From Actinomadura harenae (GTDB lineage: Bacteria; Actinomycetota; Actinomycetes; Streptosporangiales; Streptosporangiaceae), in contig NZ_RFFG01000029.1 of assembly GCF_003696215.1 (NCBI RefSeq), positions 1 through 64,000 on the forward strand: a DNA stretch of 64,000 nucleotides, in the 5' to 3' direction. Shown piece by piece: positions 51,660 to 60,270 of this stretch. The notes beneath the pieces are model-generated. The model made no database searches. It had not been told where the DNA came from and saw only the letters and a program-made list of their open reading frames with translations. Numbering within the stretch: position 1 is the stretch's first letter; every line of letters begins with the position of its first letter. The position numbers were made by a program, and so were the translations under genes.

Positions 51660-52931
51660 TCACGGCGTCGCGGACCAGCCCGGCATCGGGTGCGCGGCCA
51701 TCAGGTCGCGGATCTCGGCGGCGACCCGCCCCACCACGGCCTCGTCGCCCTTCGCGGCGGCCTGGACGACCTCGTCGATCCACGCGGCGAGCGGCTCCAT
51801 GTGCCGCTCGGTGAGCCCGCGCGTCGTCACGGCCGCCGTGCCGATGCGCAGCCCGGACGGGTCGAACGGCTTGCGCGGGTCGAACGGGACGGCGTTGTAG
51901 TTCAGCTCGATCCCCGCCCGGTCGAGCGCCTGCGCGGCGGGCTTGCCCGCGACGCCCTTGTTCGTCAGGTCGATGAGGATCAGGTGGTTGTCGGTGCCAC
52001 CGGAGATCAGGTCGTAGCCGCGCGCGAGCAGCGCCGCCGCGAGCGCGCGGGCGTTCGCGACGACCTGGCGGGCGTAGACGGGGAAGTCCGGCTGCGCCGC
52101 CTCGCGCAGCGCCACCGCGATGGCCGCGGTCGTGTGGTTGTGCGGGCCGCCCTGGAGACCGGGGAAGACCGCCTTGTCGACGGCCTTGGCGTGCTCCTCG
52201 GTCGACATCACCATCGCGCCGCGCGGGCCGCGCAGCGTCTTGTGCGTCGTCGTGGTGATCACGTCCGCGTGGCCGGCGGGGGACGGGTGCGCGCCGCCCG
52301 CGATCAGGCCCGCGATGTGCGCGATGTCGGCGGCCAGGACCGCGCCGGTCTCCCGCGCGATCTCGGCGAACGCGGGGAAGTCGATGGTGCGCGGAATGGC
52401 CGTCCCGCCGCACCAGATCAGCTTCGGCCGCTCCCGCAGCGCCAGGTCGCGGACCTCGTCCATGTCGACGCGGCCGGTGTCGGCGCGCACCCCGTACCGG
52501 ACGGGGTTGAACCACTTGCCGGTCGCCGACACCGACCAGCCGTGGGTGAGGTGCCCGCCCATCGGCAGCGACAGCCCGAGGACGGTGTCGCCCGGGTTCA
52601 GGAACGCCATGTAGACGGCGAGGTTGGCGGGCGAGCCCGAATACGGCTGGACGTTGGCGTGGTCGACGCCGAACACGGCCTTGGCCCGCTCGATCGCGGC
52701 GAGCTCGACCGGATCGATGTTCTGCTGTCCCTCGTAGTACCGGCGGCCCGCGTAGCCCTCCGAGTACTTGTTGGTCAGGACGCTGCCGGTCGCCTCCAGG
52801 ACGGCGGGCGAGACGTAGTTCTCCGAGGCGATCAGCCGGATCTTCTCGAACTGGCGGCGCGCCTCGGCCTCCACCAGCCCGGCGATCTCGGGGTCCTCGG
52901 CGGCGAGATGGGGGATCGACGGCTCGTGCAT
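51660..52931 (-). CDS. glyA: Serine hydroxymethyltransferase
   Basis: PLP enzyme interconverting serine and glycine while loading one-carbon units on tetrahydrofolate. The 423 residues show IRLIASENYVS, YYEGQQNID, the PLP lysine in TTTTHKTLRGPRG, and the C-terminal RIGTAAVTTRG. The usual SP in the N-terminal ENxxSP block is kept (NYVSPAVL). GGAGGC precedes the ATG. A ZTP-type riboswitch lies in the leader, which fits control by one-carbon status. Confidence 0.97.
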   Translation of the reverse strand: MHEPSIPHLAAEDPEIAGLVEAEARRQFEKIRLIASENYVSPAVLEATGSVLTNKYSEGYAGRRYYEGQQNIDPVELAAIERAKAVFGVDHANVQPYSGSPANLAVYMAFLNPGDTVLGLSLPMGGHLTHGWSVSATGKWFNPVRYGVRADTGRVDMDEVRDLALRERPKLIWCGGTAIPRTIDFPAFAEIARETGAVLAADIAHIAGLIAGGAHPSPAGHADVITTTTHKTLRGPRGAMVMSTEEHAKAVDKAVFPGLQGGPHNHTTAAIAVALREAAQPDFPVYARQVVANARALAAALLARGYDLISGGTDNHLILIDLTNKGVAGKPAAQALDRAGIELNYNAVPFDPRKPFDPSGLRIGTAAVTTRGLTERHMEPLAAWIDEVVQAAAKGDEAVVGRVAAEIRDLMAAHPMPGWSATP

Positions 52932-52987
52932 GGCTGCCTCCGCGAAGTCGGGCCGGAGGCTCAGTGTCGGGCACCCCGGCATGATGA

Positions 52988-53078
52988 GGTGTCCCGTACA
53001 CCCAGGCGCGCGGTGTGCGGACGGCGGTTCGCTCCCCGGTGGTCGGCTCCACCTTGACTGCGCCAGTCGCTTGCGGGT
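52988..53078 (-). promoter_or_regulatory. ZTP (pfl) riboswitch candidate upstream of glyA
   Basis: Read on the - strand, the leader contains GACTGGCG, then GGTGGAGCCGACCACCGGGG with the following GAGCG, and further on a CGCCTGGG terminal block. These are the conserved elements, in the right order, of the pfl motif that senses ZTP/ZMP and is known upstream of one-carbon genes including glyA. It ends about 55 bases before the ATG. A following GGG(A)CACC/GGTGCCC stem could be the expression platform. Confidence 0.75.
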
Positions 53079-53157
53079 CATCATAGCGGCCCTGGTGAAA
53101 GTGCCTAATGATCCTTTTCCACGCCTTCGCCACCTTTGACCCGCTAAGGTGCCAGGG

Positions 53158-54441
53158 ATGCGTTCCGAACTCCCCCTTCGCAGGCCGGACGCGACCGTCC
53201 GTCTGGGCTGGCTGGACGCCCTGCGCGGTGTCGCCGCGATCACCGTGGCCCTGCACCACGCGTCCTACCACTACCTGCCGGACTTCCGCCGGACACTCCT
53301 CGAATGGATCGACCCGGGGTCGTTCGGAGTGCTGGTGTTCTTCCTGGTCAGCGGCTACATCGTCCCCGCGTCCCTGGAACGGCGCGGATCCATGCGGCGG
53401 TTCTGGACCGGCCGGCTCTTCCGCATCTACCCGCTGCTGCTCGCCGCCATCGCGTTCGTCGTCGTCCTGCACGTGACGGGCCGGTACGAGCTGCGGGACG
53501 GGCTCGCCACCGCCTACCACCCGGTCGCGGTCGCCCTGTCCCACCTGACGATGATGCAGGACCTCCTCGGCATCCCGAGCGCGATCAACGTGCTCTGGAC
53601 GCTCTCCTACGAGATGGCCTTCTACCTGCTGGTCGTCGCGCTCTTCTCCGTCGGATGGCACCGCCGGTCGGTCGCCACGGCGTCCACGCTGGCGGTCGCG
53701 GCGCCCGCGCTCGCCCTCGTCCTGCCCGCCACGGCGCTGTCCACCCGGTTCGGGGAGGGCCGGGTCTCCCTCGCCGCGTTCGTGCTGATGGCCGCCTCGA
53801 TCACGCTCGCCTGCGCGCGCCGGACCGCCGTCGCGCGGGCCGGGGCCCTCGCCGGCGGCGCCCTCGCGCTCACCCTCGTCCTGGTGAACGGACGCGTCGA
53901 CCCCTGGCAGGGCCTGGCGATCCTCGCCGTCATGTTCACCGGGACGGTCGTCCACCGCGCCGAACGCGGCCAGATCCGCCCCCGGACCGCCCTCGCCGTC
54001 TGCCTGCTGGTCATGGTCAGCGCGGCGGGCACCGGGATCTGGCGCGTCCGGCACTACACCACCTGGGACACCGACCTCGGCGAGAAGCGCGCCTGGGCGC
54101 TCGCCGTCATCGGCGCGTTCGCCCTGTTCGGGATCGGGTACGCGCTGCGGCACCGGCATGTCCCGCGCTGGCTGGCCTGGTCCGGCGTCGTCAGCTACTC
54201 CGCCTACCTGCTGCACGAGCTGCTGCTCATGCTCCTGGACATGACCATCGGACGACCCAAGGGCGACCAGCCGCTGCTCTTCGTCCCGTTCCTGGCGCTC
54301 CTGCTGGCCGCGAGCTGGGCGTCCCACCGCTGGATCGAGAAGCCCGGCCAGCGCCTCGGCCGGGTCCTCGCCCGCCGCTTCGACCCCGACCCGGCCCCGG
54401 CGCCCGCCGCCGAGCCGTCCCGCGCATCGGCGGCCTCCTGA
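53158..54441 (+). CDS. Acyltransferase 3 family membrane protein
   Basis: 427 residues with about ten helices. The N-terminus LGWLDALRGVAAITVALHHASYHY with tandem histidines and the FFLVSGYIVPASLERRGSMRRFWTGRLFRIYPLLL block are diagnostic of acyltransferase 3 (O-acetyltransferase/OafA-like) proteins, which acylate sugars or lipids at the membrane. The C-terminal tail (about 405-427) is a Pro/Ala-rich extension. It is divergent from glyA. The ATG has AGGTGCCAGGG before it. The substrate is unknown. Confidence 0.9.
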   Translation: MRSELPLRRPDATVRLGWLDALRGVAAITVALHHASYHYLPDFRRTLLEWIDPGSFGVLVFFLVSGYIVPASLERRGSMRRFWTGRLFRIYPLLLAAIAFVVVLHVTGRYELRDGLATAYHPVAVALSHLTMMQDLLGIPSAINVLWTLSYEMAFYLLVVALFSVGWHRRSVATASTLAVAAPALALVLPATALSTRFGEGRVSLAAFVLMAASITLACARRTAVARAGALAGGALALTLVLVNGRVDPWQGLAILAVMFTGTVVHRAERGQIRPRTALAVCLLVMVSAAGTGIWRVRHYTTWDTDLGEKRAWALAVIGAFALFGIGYALRHRHVPRWLAWSGVVSYSAYLLHELLLMLLDMTIGRPKGDQPLLFVPFLALLLAASWASHRWIEKPGQRLGRVLARRFDPDPAPAPAAEPSRASAAS

Positions 54442-54469
54442 CGAACGCGACGAGAGCGGACGCGGAAAA

Positions 54470-54506
54470 GCCCGGCCCCTCCGCAGGGGACGCGGAGGGG
54501 CCGGGC
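54470..54506. terminator. Strong terminator between acyltransferase and rbpA
   Basis: Perfect 15-base arms (54470-54484 and 54492-54506, GCCCGGCCCCTCCGC and its complement), a seven-base loop and flanking AAAA/CTT. It can serve both convergent genes. Confidence 0.9.
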
Positions 54507-54578
54507 CTTCGTGCCGGCGACGCCGGAAACGGAACGGCCCGGGCCCCTGGTGTCGGGTACCGGGCCGGAGAACGCGCG

Positions 54579-54956
54579 TCAGGAGCGCGCGGCCTCCATG
54601 GCGCGCTTCACGGCGGCACGCTTCTCGCGGAGCTTGTTGAGGGCCTCCTCGAGGATGGCCTCACCGTCGGCGTCGCTGCGCCGCTCCTTCACATACGCGA
54701 GGTGCGTCTTGTAGGGCTCGGTCTTCGGCGGCGCCGGCGGGGCGTCCTTGTTCTGCCCGGCCGGGAACCCGCAGCGCGGGCAGTCCCACGTGTCGGGAAC
54801 CGCGACGTCGGTCGCGAAGCTCGGACGGGTCTCGTGCCGGTTGGCGCAGTAGAAGGTCACCCAGACGCGAGGCGCCGCGTCCCCACGCTCGGCCTCACCC
54901 ATCGGACCGGCGCCGACACGGCTTCCCCGAATCGCGTTGCCACTACCCACGGACAT
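54579..54956 (-). CDS. rbpA: RNA polymerase-binding protein RbpA
   Basis: 125-residue actinobacterial transcription factor that binds the principal sigma and stabilises open complexes. It has SGNAIRGSRVGAG at the N-terminus, the zinc-binding segment VTFYCANRHETRPSFATD...TWDCPRCGFPAG with paired cysteines, and the conserved basic linker and sigma-interacting helix KTHLAYVKERRSDADGEAILEEALNKLREKR. It follows secG on the same strand. Its presence at this position is usual in the group. Confidence 0.94.
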   Translation of the reverse strand: MSVGSGNAIRGSRVGAGPMGEAERGDAAPRVWVTFYCANRHETRPSFATDVAVPDTWDCPRCGFPAGQNKDAPPAPPKTEPYKTHLAYVKERRSDADGEAILEEALNKLREKRAAVKRAMEAARS

Positions 54957-55080
54957 ACTCCTCGGTCGATATGCCGCCGCCCGCTTCGAGGTCGCTCTGG
55001 GGAGCCGGGCGGCGGCTCGGCGGTGTTGGTGTTCTTCTCTTCGGCTCAGGTGCTACGGGACCAGACCCGGTGAACGCGGC

Positions 55081-55314
55081 TCAGCTGTGCTTGAACAGCA
55101 GGCCGAGCACGATGATCGAGGCGAACCAGACGACGCCGACACCGATGGTCAGCCGGTCCAGGTTACGCTCGACCACCGACGATCCGCCCAGCGACGACGA
55201 GATGCCGCCACCGAACATGTCGGACAGTCCCCCGCCCTTGCCCTTGTGCATCAGGACGAGAACCACCATCAGCAAGCTCGTGATGATAAGCACGATGGAC
55301 GAAGCGATGATCAC
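55081..55314 (-). CDS. secG: Preprotein translocase subunit SecG
   Basis: 77-residue SecG, part of the SecYEG channel, with two helices (about 4-23 and 54-74) and the intervening glycine-rich loop HKGKGGGLSDMFGGGISSSLGGSSVVERNLDR that is typical of the family. It lies downstream of tpiA, separated by 181 bases that contain a hairpin. Confidence 0.95.
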   Translation of the reverse strand: MIIASSIVLIITSLLMVVLVLMHKGKGGGLSDMFGGGISSSLGGSSVVERNLDRLTIGVGVVWFASIIVLGLLFKHS

Positions 55315-55336
55315 AGTTGCGCGCCTTCTCTGGCCT

Positions 55337-55354
55337 GCCCCGCCGAGGCGGGGC
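55337..55354 (-). other. Hairpin in the tpiA-secG spacer
   Basis: Perfect eight-base arms GCCCCGCC/GGCGGGGC with a two-base loop, 23 bases before the secG start. It may attenuate or terminate tpiA transcription, or act as a processing barrier. Confidence 0.5.
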
Positions 55355-55495
55355 CTGTCTGATGTTGGACGGAGGATCTAGCCGGGCCGTTTACCCGTCA
55401 CCCCCGCAGGGTACGACGAACTCTTCGCTGGTTCGGCAAGAACCGGCGGGTCGAGACCGAATTGATCTCAAGTCACCGGTCCCGCTCCGCCGGAA

Positions 55496-56296
55496 TCAGG
55501 CCGGGAGGTCCCGGTACCGGCAGATCTTGACGAACTCACCCGCGTCCAGACTGGCACCTCCGACCAAAGCGCCGTCCACATCGGGCTGCGCCATGATCCC
55601 GGCGATGTTGTTCCCCTTGACCGAGCCACCGTACAGGATCCGCACCTTCGAGGCGGTCTCGCCGTCGTGCAGTTCGCCGACCCGGGCCCGGATCGCGCCG
55701 ATGACCTCCTGCGCGTCCTGCGGGGTGGCGACCTCGCCCGTGCCGATCGCCCAGACCGGCTCGTAGGCGATCACCAGCTCGGCGACCTGCTCGGCGGTGA
55801 TCTTCTCCAGCGCGCCCTCGACCTGGCTCAGGCAGTGGCCGACGTGCTCGCCCGCCTTGCGCACCTCCAGGCCCTCGCCGACGCACACGATCGGAGTGAT
55901 CTTGTTCGCGATCGCGGCCCTGGCCTTGGCGTTGACCAGCGCGTCGTCCTCGTGGTGGTACTGGCGGCGCTCGGAGTGCCCGACGGTCGCGTAGGAGCAC
56001 CCGAGCTTGGCCAGCATCGCGCCGGAGATCTCCCCGGTGTAGGCGCCGGACGCGTGCCGCGAGATGTCCTGCGAGCCGTAGGTGATCTGCAGCTTGTCGG
56101 CGTCCACCAGCGTCTGCACCGAGCGGATGTCGGTGAACGGGGGCAGGACGGCGACGTCCACCGCGGCGAAGTCGGCGTCCTTCAGCCCGAACGCGAGCTT
56201 CTGGACGAGCGCGATCGCCTCGAAGTGGTTGTTGTTCATCTTCCAGTTGCCCGCCATGAGCGGCTTGCGCGCGGGGGCGTTCGCGGAAGGGGCCAT
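55496..56296 (-). CDS. tpiA: Triosephosphate isomerase
   Basis: 266-residue glycolytic isomerase interconverting dihydroxyacetone phosphate and glyceraldehyde 3-phosphate. Catalytic lysine is in MAGNWKMN, the electrophilic histidine in YATVGHSERR, and the base glutamate in AYEPVWAIGTG. An extra N-terminal MAPSANAPARKP and the ILYGGSVKGNNI phosphate loop are clear. The ATG lies five bases after the pgk stop. Confidence 0.97.
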   Translation of the reverse strand: MAPSANAPARKPLMAGNWKMNNNHFEAIALVQKLAFGLKDADFAAVDVAVLPPFTDIRSVQTLVDADKLQITYGSQDISRHASGAYTGEISGAMLAKLGCSYATVGHSERRQYHHEDDALVNAKARAAIANKITPIVCVGEGLEVRKAGEHVGHCLSQVEGALEKITAEQVAELVIAYEPVWAIGTGEVATPQDAQEVIGAIRARVGELHDGETASKVRILYGGSVKGNNIAGIMAQPDVDGALVGGASLDAGEFVKICRYRDLPA

Positions 56297-56301
56297 CTCG
56301 G

Positions 56302-57489
56302 TCAGTCCTCCAGAGCAATCAGGCCGGGCAGGGTCTTGCCTTCCAGATACTCCAGGCTGGCGCCGCCGCCGGTGGAGATGTGCGAGAACCGGTGCTCGTC
56401 GAAGCCGAGCTGCCGGACGGCCGCGGCGGAGTCCCCGCCGCCGACCACGGTGAACGCGCCGGAGTCGATCAGCCCCTGCGCGACGGCGCGGGTGCCGTGG
56501 GAGTACGGCTCCATCTCGAACACGCCCATCGGGCCGTTCCAGAACACCGTCCGGGCGTCGGCGAGGCGGGCGGCGAACAGCTTGCCGGACTCGGGGCCGA
56601 TGTCCAGCCCCATCCGGTCGGCGGGGATCGCGTCGGCCGCGACCACCTCGTGCTCGGCGTCGGCGGCGAACGCGGCCGCCGCGACGATGTCGGTCGGCAG
56701 GACGAACTCGACGCCGCTCTCCTCCGCCCGCGCCAGGTACCCGCGGACGGTGTCGAGCTGGTCCTTCTCCAGCAGGGACGTGCCGACCTCGTGGCCCTGG
56801 GCCGCGAGGAAGGTGAAGACCATGCCGCCGCCGACCAGGATCCGGTCGGCCTTGCCGAGCAGGCTGTCGATCACGCCGAGCTTGTCGGAGACCTTGGAAC
56901 CGCCGAGGACGACCGCGTAGGGGCGGGCCACGTCCTCGGTGAGCTTCCTCAGCACGTCCAGCTCGGCCGCGATCAGGTACCCGGCGGCGTGCGGCAGCCG
57001 CTGCGGGACGTCGTAGACGCTGGCGTGCCTCCGGTGGACGGCGCCGAAGCCGTCCCCGACGTAGATCTCGGCCAGGGCGGCCAGCCGGTCGGCGAACGCG
57101 CCGCGCTCGGCGTCGTCCTTGCTGGTCTCGCCGGGCTCGAAGCGCAGGTTCTCCAGGAGCGCGACCTGGCCGCCGACGAGGCCCGCGACGGCGGCGCGGG
57201 CGGAGTCGCCCACCACGTCGGTGGCGAACGTCACGTCCTGGCCGAGGAGCTCACCGAGCCGCGCGGCGACCGGCGCCAGCGAGAACTCGGGCTTGACCTC
57301 GCCCTTCGGACGGCCCAGGTGGGCGCAGACGACCACCTTCGCGCCGCGCTCTGCCAGGGCCCCGATCGTGGGCACGCCGGCCCGGATCCGGCCGTCGTCG
57401 GTGATCTTGCCGTCCTGGAGCGGCACGTTCAGGTCGGTGCGGACCAGCACCGTGCGGCCGGCCACATCCAGGTCGTCGAGGGTGCGCAT
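56302..57489 (-). CDS. pgk: Phosphoglycerate kinase
   Basis: 395-residue glycolytic kinase making ATP from 1,3-bisphosphoglycerate. N-terminal MRTLDDLDVAGRTVLVRTDLNVPL, substrate-loop VVCAHLGRPKGE, VLGGSKVSDKLGVIDSLL and the C-terminal nucleotide region VGGGDSAAAVRQLG with STGGGASLEYLEG are all conserved. An ATG at 57489 gives the standard N-terminus; GGAAGGACA lies 11-13 bases upstream. Between gap and pgk there are 142 bases with a GC-rich imperfect hairpin. Confidence 0.97.
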   Translation of the reverse strand: MRTLDDLDVAGRTVLVRTDLNVPLQDGKITDDGRIRAGVPTIGALAERGAKVVVCAHLGRPKGEVKPEFSLAPVAARLGELLGQDVTFATDVVGDSARAAVAGLVGGQVALLENLRFEPGETSKDDAERGAFADRLAALAEIYVGDGFGAVHRRHASVYDVPQRLPHAAGYLIAAELDVLRKLTEDVARPYAVVLGGSKVSDKLGVIDSLLGKADRILVGGGMVFTFLAAQGHEVGTSLLEKDQLDTVRGYLARAEESGVEFVLPTDIVAAAAFAADAEHEVVAADAIPADRMGLDIGPESGKLFAARLADARTVFWNGPMGVFEMEPYSHGTRAVAQGLIDSGAFTVVGGGDSAAAVRQLGFDEHRFSHISTGGGASLEYLEGKTLPGLIALED

Positions 57490-57631
57490 CGGAACGCGGT
57501 GTCCTTCCGTGAGTCGCATACGGGTGAGTCGCGTGCGGGTGTGCCGCGGGCCGCCCGGGTGCGGGGCCGCCCGCAGACGTGCGCCCGCCGTGGCCACGGA
57601 ACTCCTTCGTGGCCACGGCGGGCGGCGCGGC

Positions 57632-58636
<1,005 letters not shown>

Positions 58637-58746
58637 GGAACCGCTCTCCTCGTACGTCGACACGCCCGGCACGGGTGAATTCCGGGCGACTTCCTACCTG
58701 GACCCCGGGGTCTCCCCCGAACTCGACCTTACCGAACACGGCGCCG

Positions 58747-58768
58747 CCTCCCCGCACCGGCGGGGAGG
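58747..58768 (-). other. Hairpin in the gap leader
   Basis: Perfect nine-base arms CCTCCCCGC/GCGGGGAGG with a four-base loop, about 110 bases upstream of the gap start codon. If transcription starts upstream it would fold in the gap leader RNA. Confidence 0.55.
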
Positions 58769-58824
58769 ATTTCGCCAGGTGACGCGCCTTTGCCCGGCCC
58801 GGGATCCGGAACCAGGACAGGCAG

Positions 58825-58850
58825 AGGTCTAGACCACACCGTCTAGACCA
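58825..58850. promoter_or_regulatory. Two tandem DasR-type (dre-like) sites upstream of gap
   Basis: AGGTCTAGACCA at 58825-58836 and CCGTCTAGACCA at 58839-58850 match 11 and 10 of the 12 positions of the published DasR element core TGGTCTAGACCA. They are spaced 14 bases centre to centre, so they lie on nearly one helix turn and a third. DasR is a GntR-family regulator that responds to N-acetylglucosamine-derived phosphosugars in streptomycetes and relatives. Confidence 0.65.
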
Positions 58851-58868
58851 ATCAGACATGTCCCCTGA

Positions 58869-58894
58869 AACCGGCGGGTTCATTCCCGCCGGTT
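58869..58894 (-). terminator. Terminator-like hairpin between whiA and gap
   Basis: Perfect ten-base arms AACCGGCGGG/CCCGCCGGTT with a six-base loop, about 335 bases past the whiA stop and just upstream of the gap regulatory sites. No T tract. It probably separates the whiA and gap transcription units. Confidence 0.65.
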
Positions 58895-59228
58895 CCGGGC
58901 CCGGCACGCCAACGGCCCGCCGGGTGACCGGGCCACGAGCCGGGTGACCAACGCCCTGAAATCCATCGAAATCCCCGGCGGCGGCGTCGGCTCAGGCCCG
59001 TTCACAGGCCGAGATCCAGAACCGGCCGGGGCTCCCGGGCGCCGTCCACGGTTCGCGGGCCGGTCCGATGGGGGGTATCGGACGGCGTCGGATCACGTGA
59101 CGGCGGGGAGCGCGTGGCGGCTGGATCGGGCGGCGGCAAAAACCGGGGCGGTGGACCGAGGCGGCGGTGCCGGGGCGCGGCGGCTCCGGGGGCGCGTGCC
59201 GGGTCGTGTGCCGGGCTCTGACCGAAGG

Positions 59229-60209
59229 TCAGGGGGCGAGCATCTCCGCGGTCAGGTTCGCCTCGGTGCCGGGGATGCCCTGGTCGCCGGCGCGCTTGTC
59301 GGCCATGGCGAGCAGACGCCTTATACGGCCGGCGATGGCGTCCTTGGTCAGCGGCGGGTCGGCGAGCTGGCCGAGCTCCTCCAGGGACGCCTGCTTGTGC
59401 TCCAGCCGCAGCCGCCCGGCGCTGACCAGGTGCTCGGGGGCGTCGTCGCCGAGGATCTCCAGGGCGCGCCCGACCCGGGCGCCCGCGGCGACGGCCGCGC
59501 GGGCGCTGCGCCGCAGGTTCGCGTCGTCGAAGTTCGCGAGGCGGTTGGCGGTGGCCCGGACCTCGCGGCGCATCCGCCGCTCCTCCCAGGCGAGGACGGA
59601 GTCGTGCGCGCCGAGCCGGGTGAGCAGGGCGCTGATCGCGTCGCCGTCCCGGACGACCACCCGGTCCACGCCGCGGACCTCGCGGGCCTTGGCGTGGATC
59701 TTCAACCGGCGGGCCGCGCCGACCAGCGCCAGCGCCGCCTCCGGCCCCGGGCAGGTCACCTCCAGCGACATCGACCGGCCCGGCTCGGTCAGCGAGCCGT
59801 GCGCCAGGAACGCCCCGCGCCAGGCCGACTCGGCGTCGCAGGCCGCGCCCGCGACCACGTGCCGGGGCAGCCCGCGCACGGGTCGCCCGTTGTTGTCGAT
59901 CAGCCCGGTCTGCCGGGCCAGCGACTCGCCGTCCCGGAACACCCGGACCACGTACCGGTTGCCCTTGCGCAGCCCGGACGGGGCGAGCACCACCACGTCG
60001 GAGGTGTGCCCGAACACCTCGGCGATGTCCCGGCGCAGGCGGCGCGCGGCCGACCCGGTGTCGATCTCGGCCTCGATCACGATGCGCCCGCTCACCAGGT
60101 GCAGGCCGCCCGCGAAGCGCAGCAGCGTCGAGACCTCCGCCTTGCGGCAGCACGGCTTGAGCACTTGGAGCCGGCTCAGCTCGTCCTTCACCACGCCGGT
60201 CATCGCCAT
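59229..60209 (-). CDS. whiA: DNA-binding protein WhiA
   Basis: 326-residue sporulation/cell-division regulator that in streptomycetes acts with WhiB to activate division genes. It has an N-terminal LAGLIDADG-like domain (VKDELSRLQVLKPCCRKAEVSTLLRFAGGLHLVSG) and a C-terminal helix-turn-helix domain (about 235-315; LEELGQLADPPLTKDAIAGRIRRLLAMAD). ATG at 60209 has GGAGGGG seven bases upstream; a second ATG two codons later is possible. Confidence 0.96.
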   Translation of the reverse strand: MAMTGVVKDELSRLQVLKPCCRKAEVSTLLRFAGGLHLVSGRIVIEAEIDTGSAARRLRRDIAEVFGHTSDVVVLAPSGLRKGNRYVVRVFRDGESLARQTGLIDNNGRPVRGLPRHVVAGAACDAESAWRGAFLAHGSLTEPGRSMSLEVTCPGPEAALALVGAARRLKIHAKAREVRGVDRVVVRDGDAISALLTRLGAHDSVLAWEERRMRREVRATANRLANFDDANLRRSARAAVAAGARVGRALEILGDDAPEHLVSAGRLRLEHKQASLEELGQLADPPLTKDAIAGRIRRLLAMADKRAGDQGIPGTEANLTAEMLAP

Positions 60210-60270
60210 AGATGAACCCCTCCCCCTATCGAACTTCCAGCAGTGTGGCCGATCGCGGCCCGGCCGGACG

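Larger units (their letters stand above)
58637..59228. other. gap upstream region / whiA 3' region
   Basis: 592 bases without a gene. From left to right it holds a TAAGGT -10-like element on the - strand (58731-58726), a nine-base-pair hairpin at 58747-58768, two TGGTCTAGACCA-like palindromes at 58825-58850, and a ten-base-pair hairpin at 58869-58894. The remaining 59000-59228 is GC-rich sequence after whiA in which I see nothing. Confidence 0.7.

Noticed and set aside
51613..54327. 904-codon frame antisense to the acyltransferase gene and continuing out of frame with glyA
   Set aside because: Composition is a shadow; glyA and the acyltransferase are clear in other frames.
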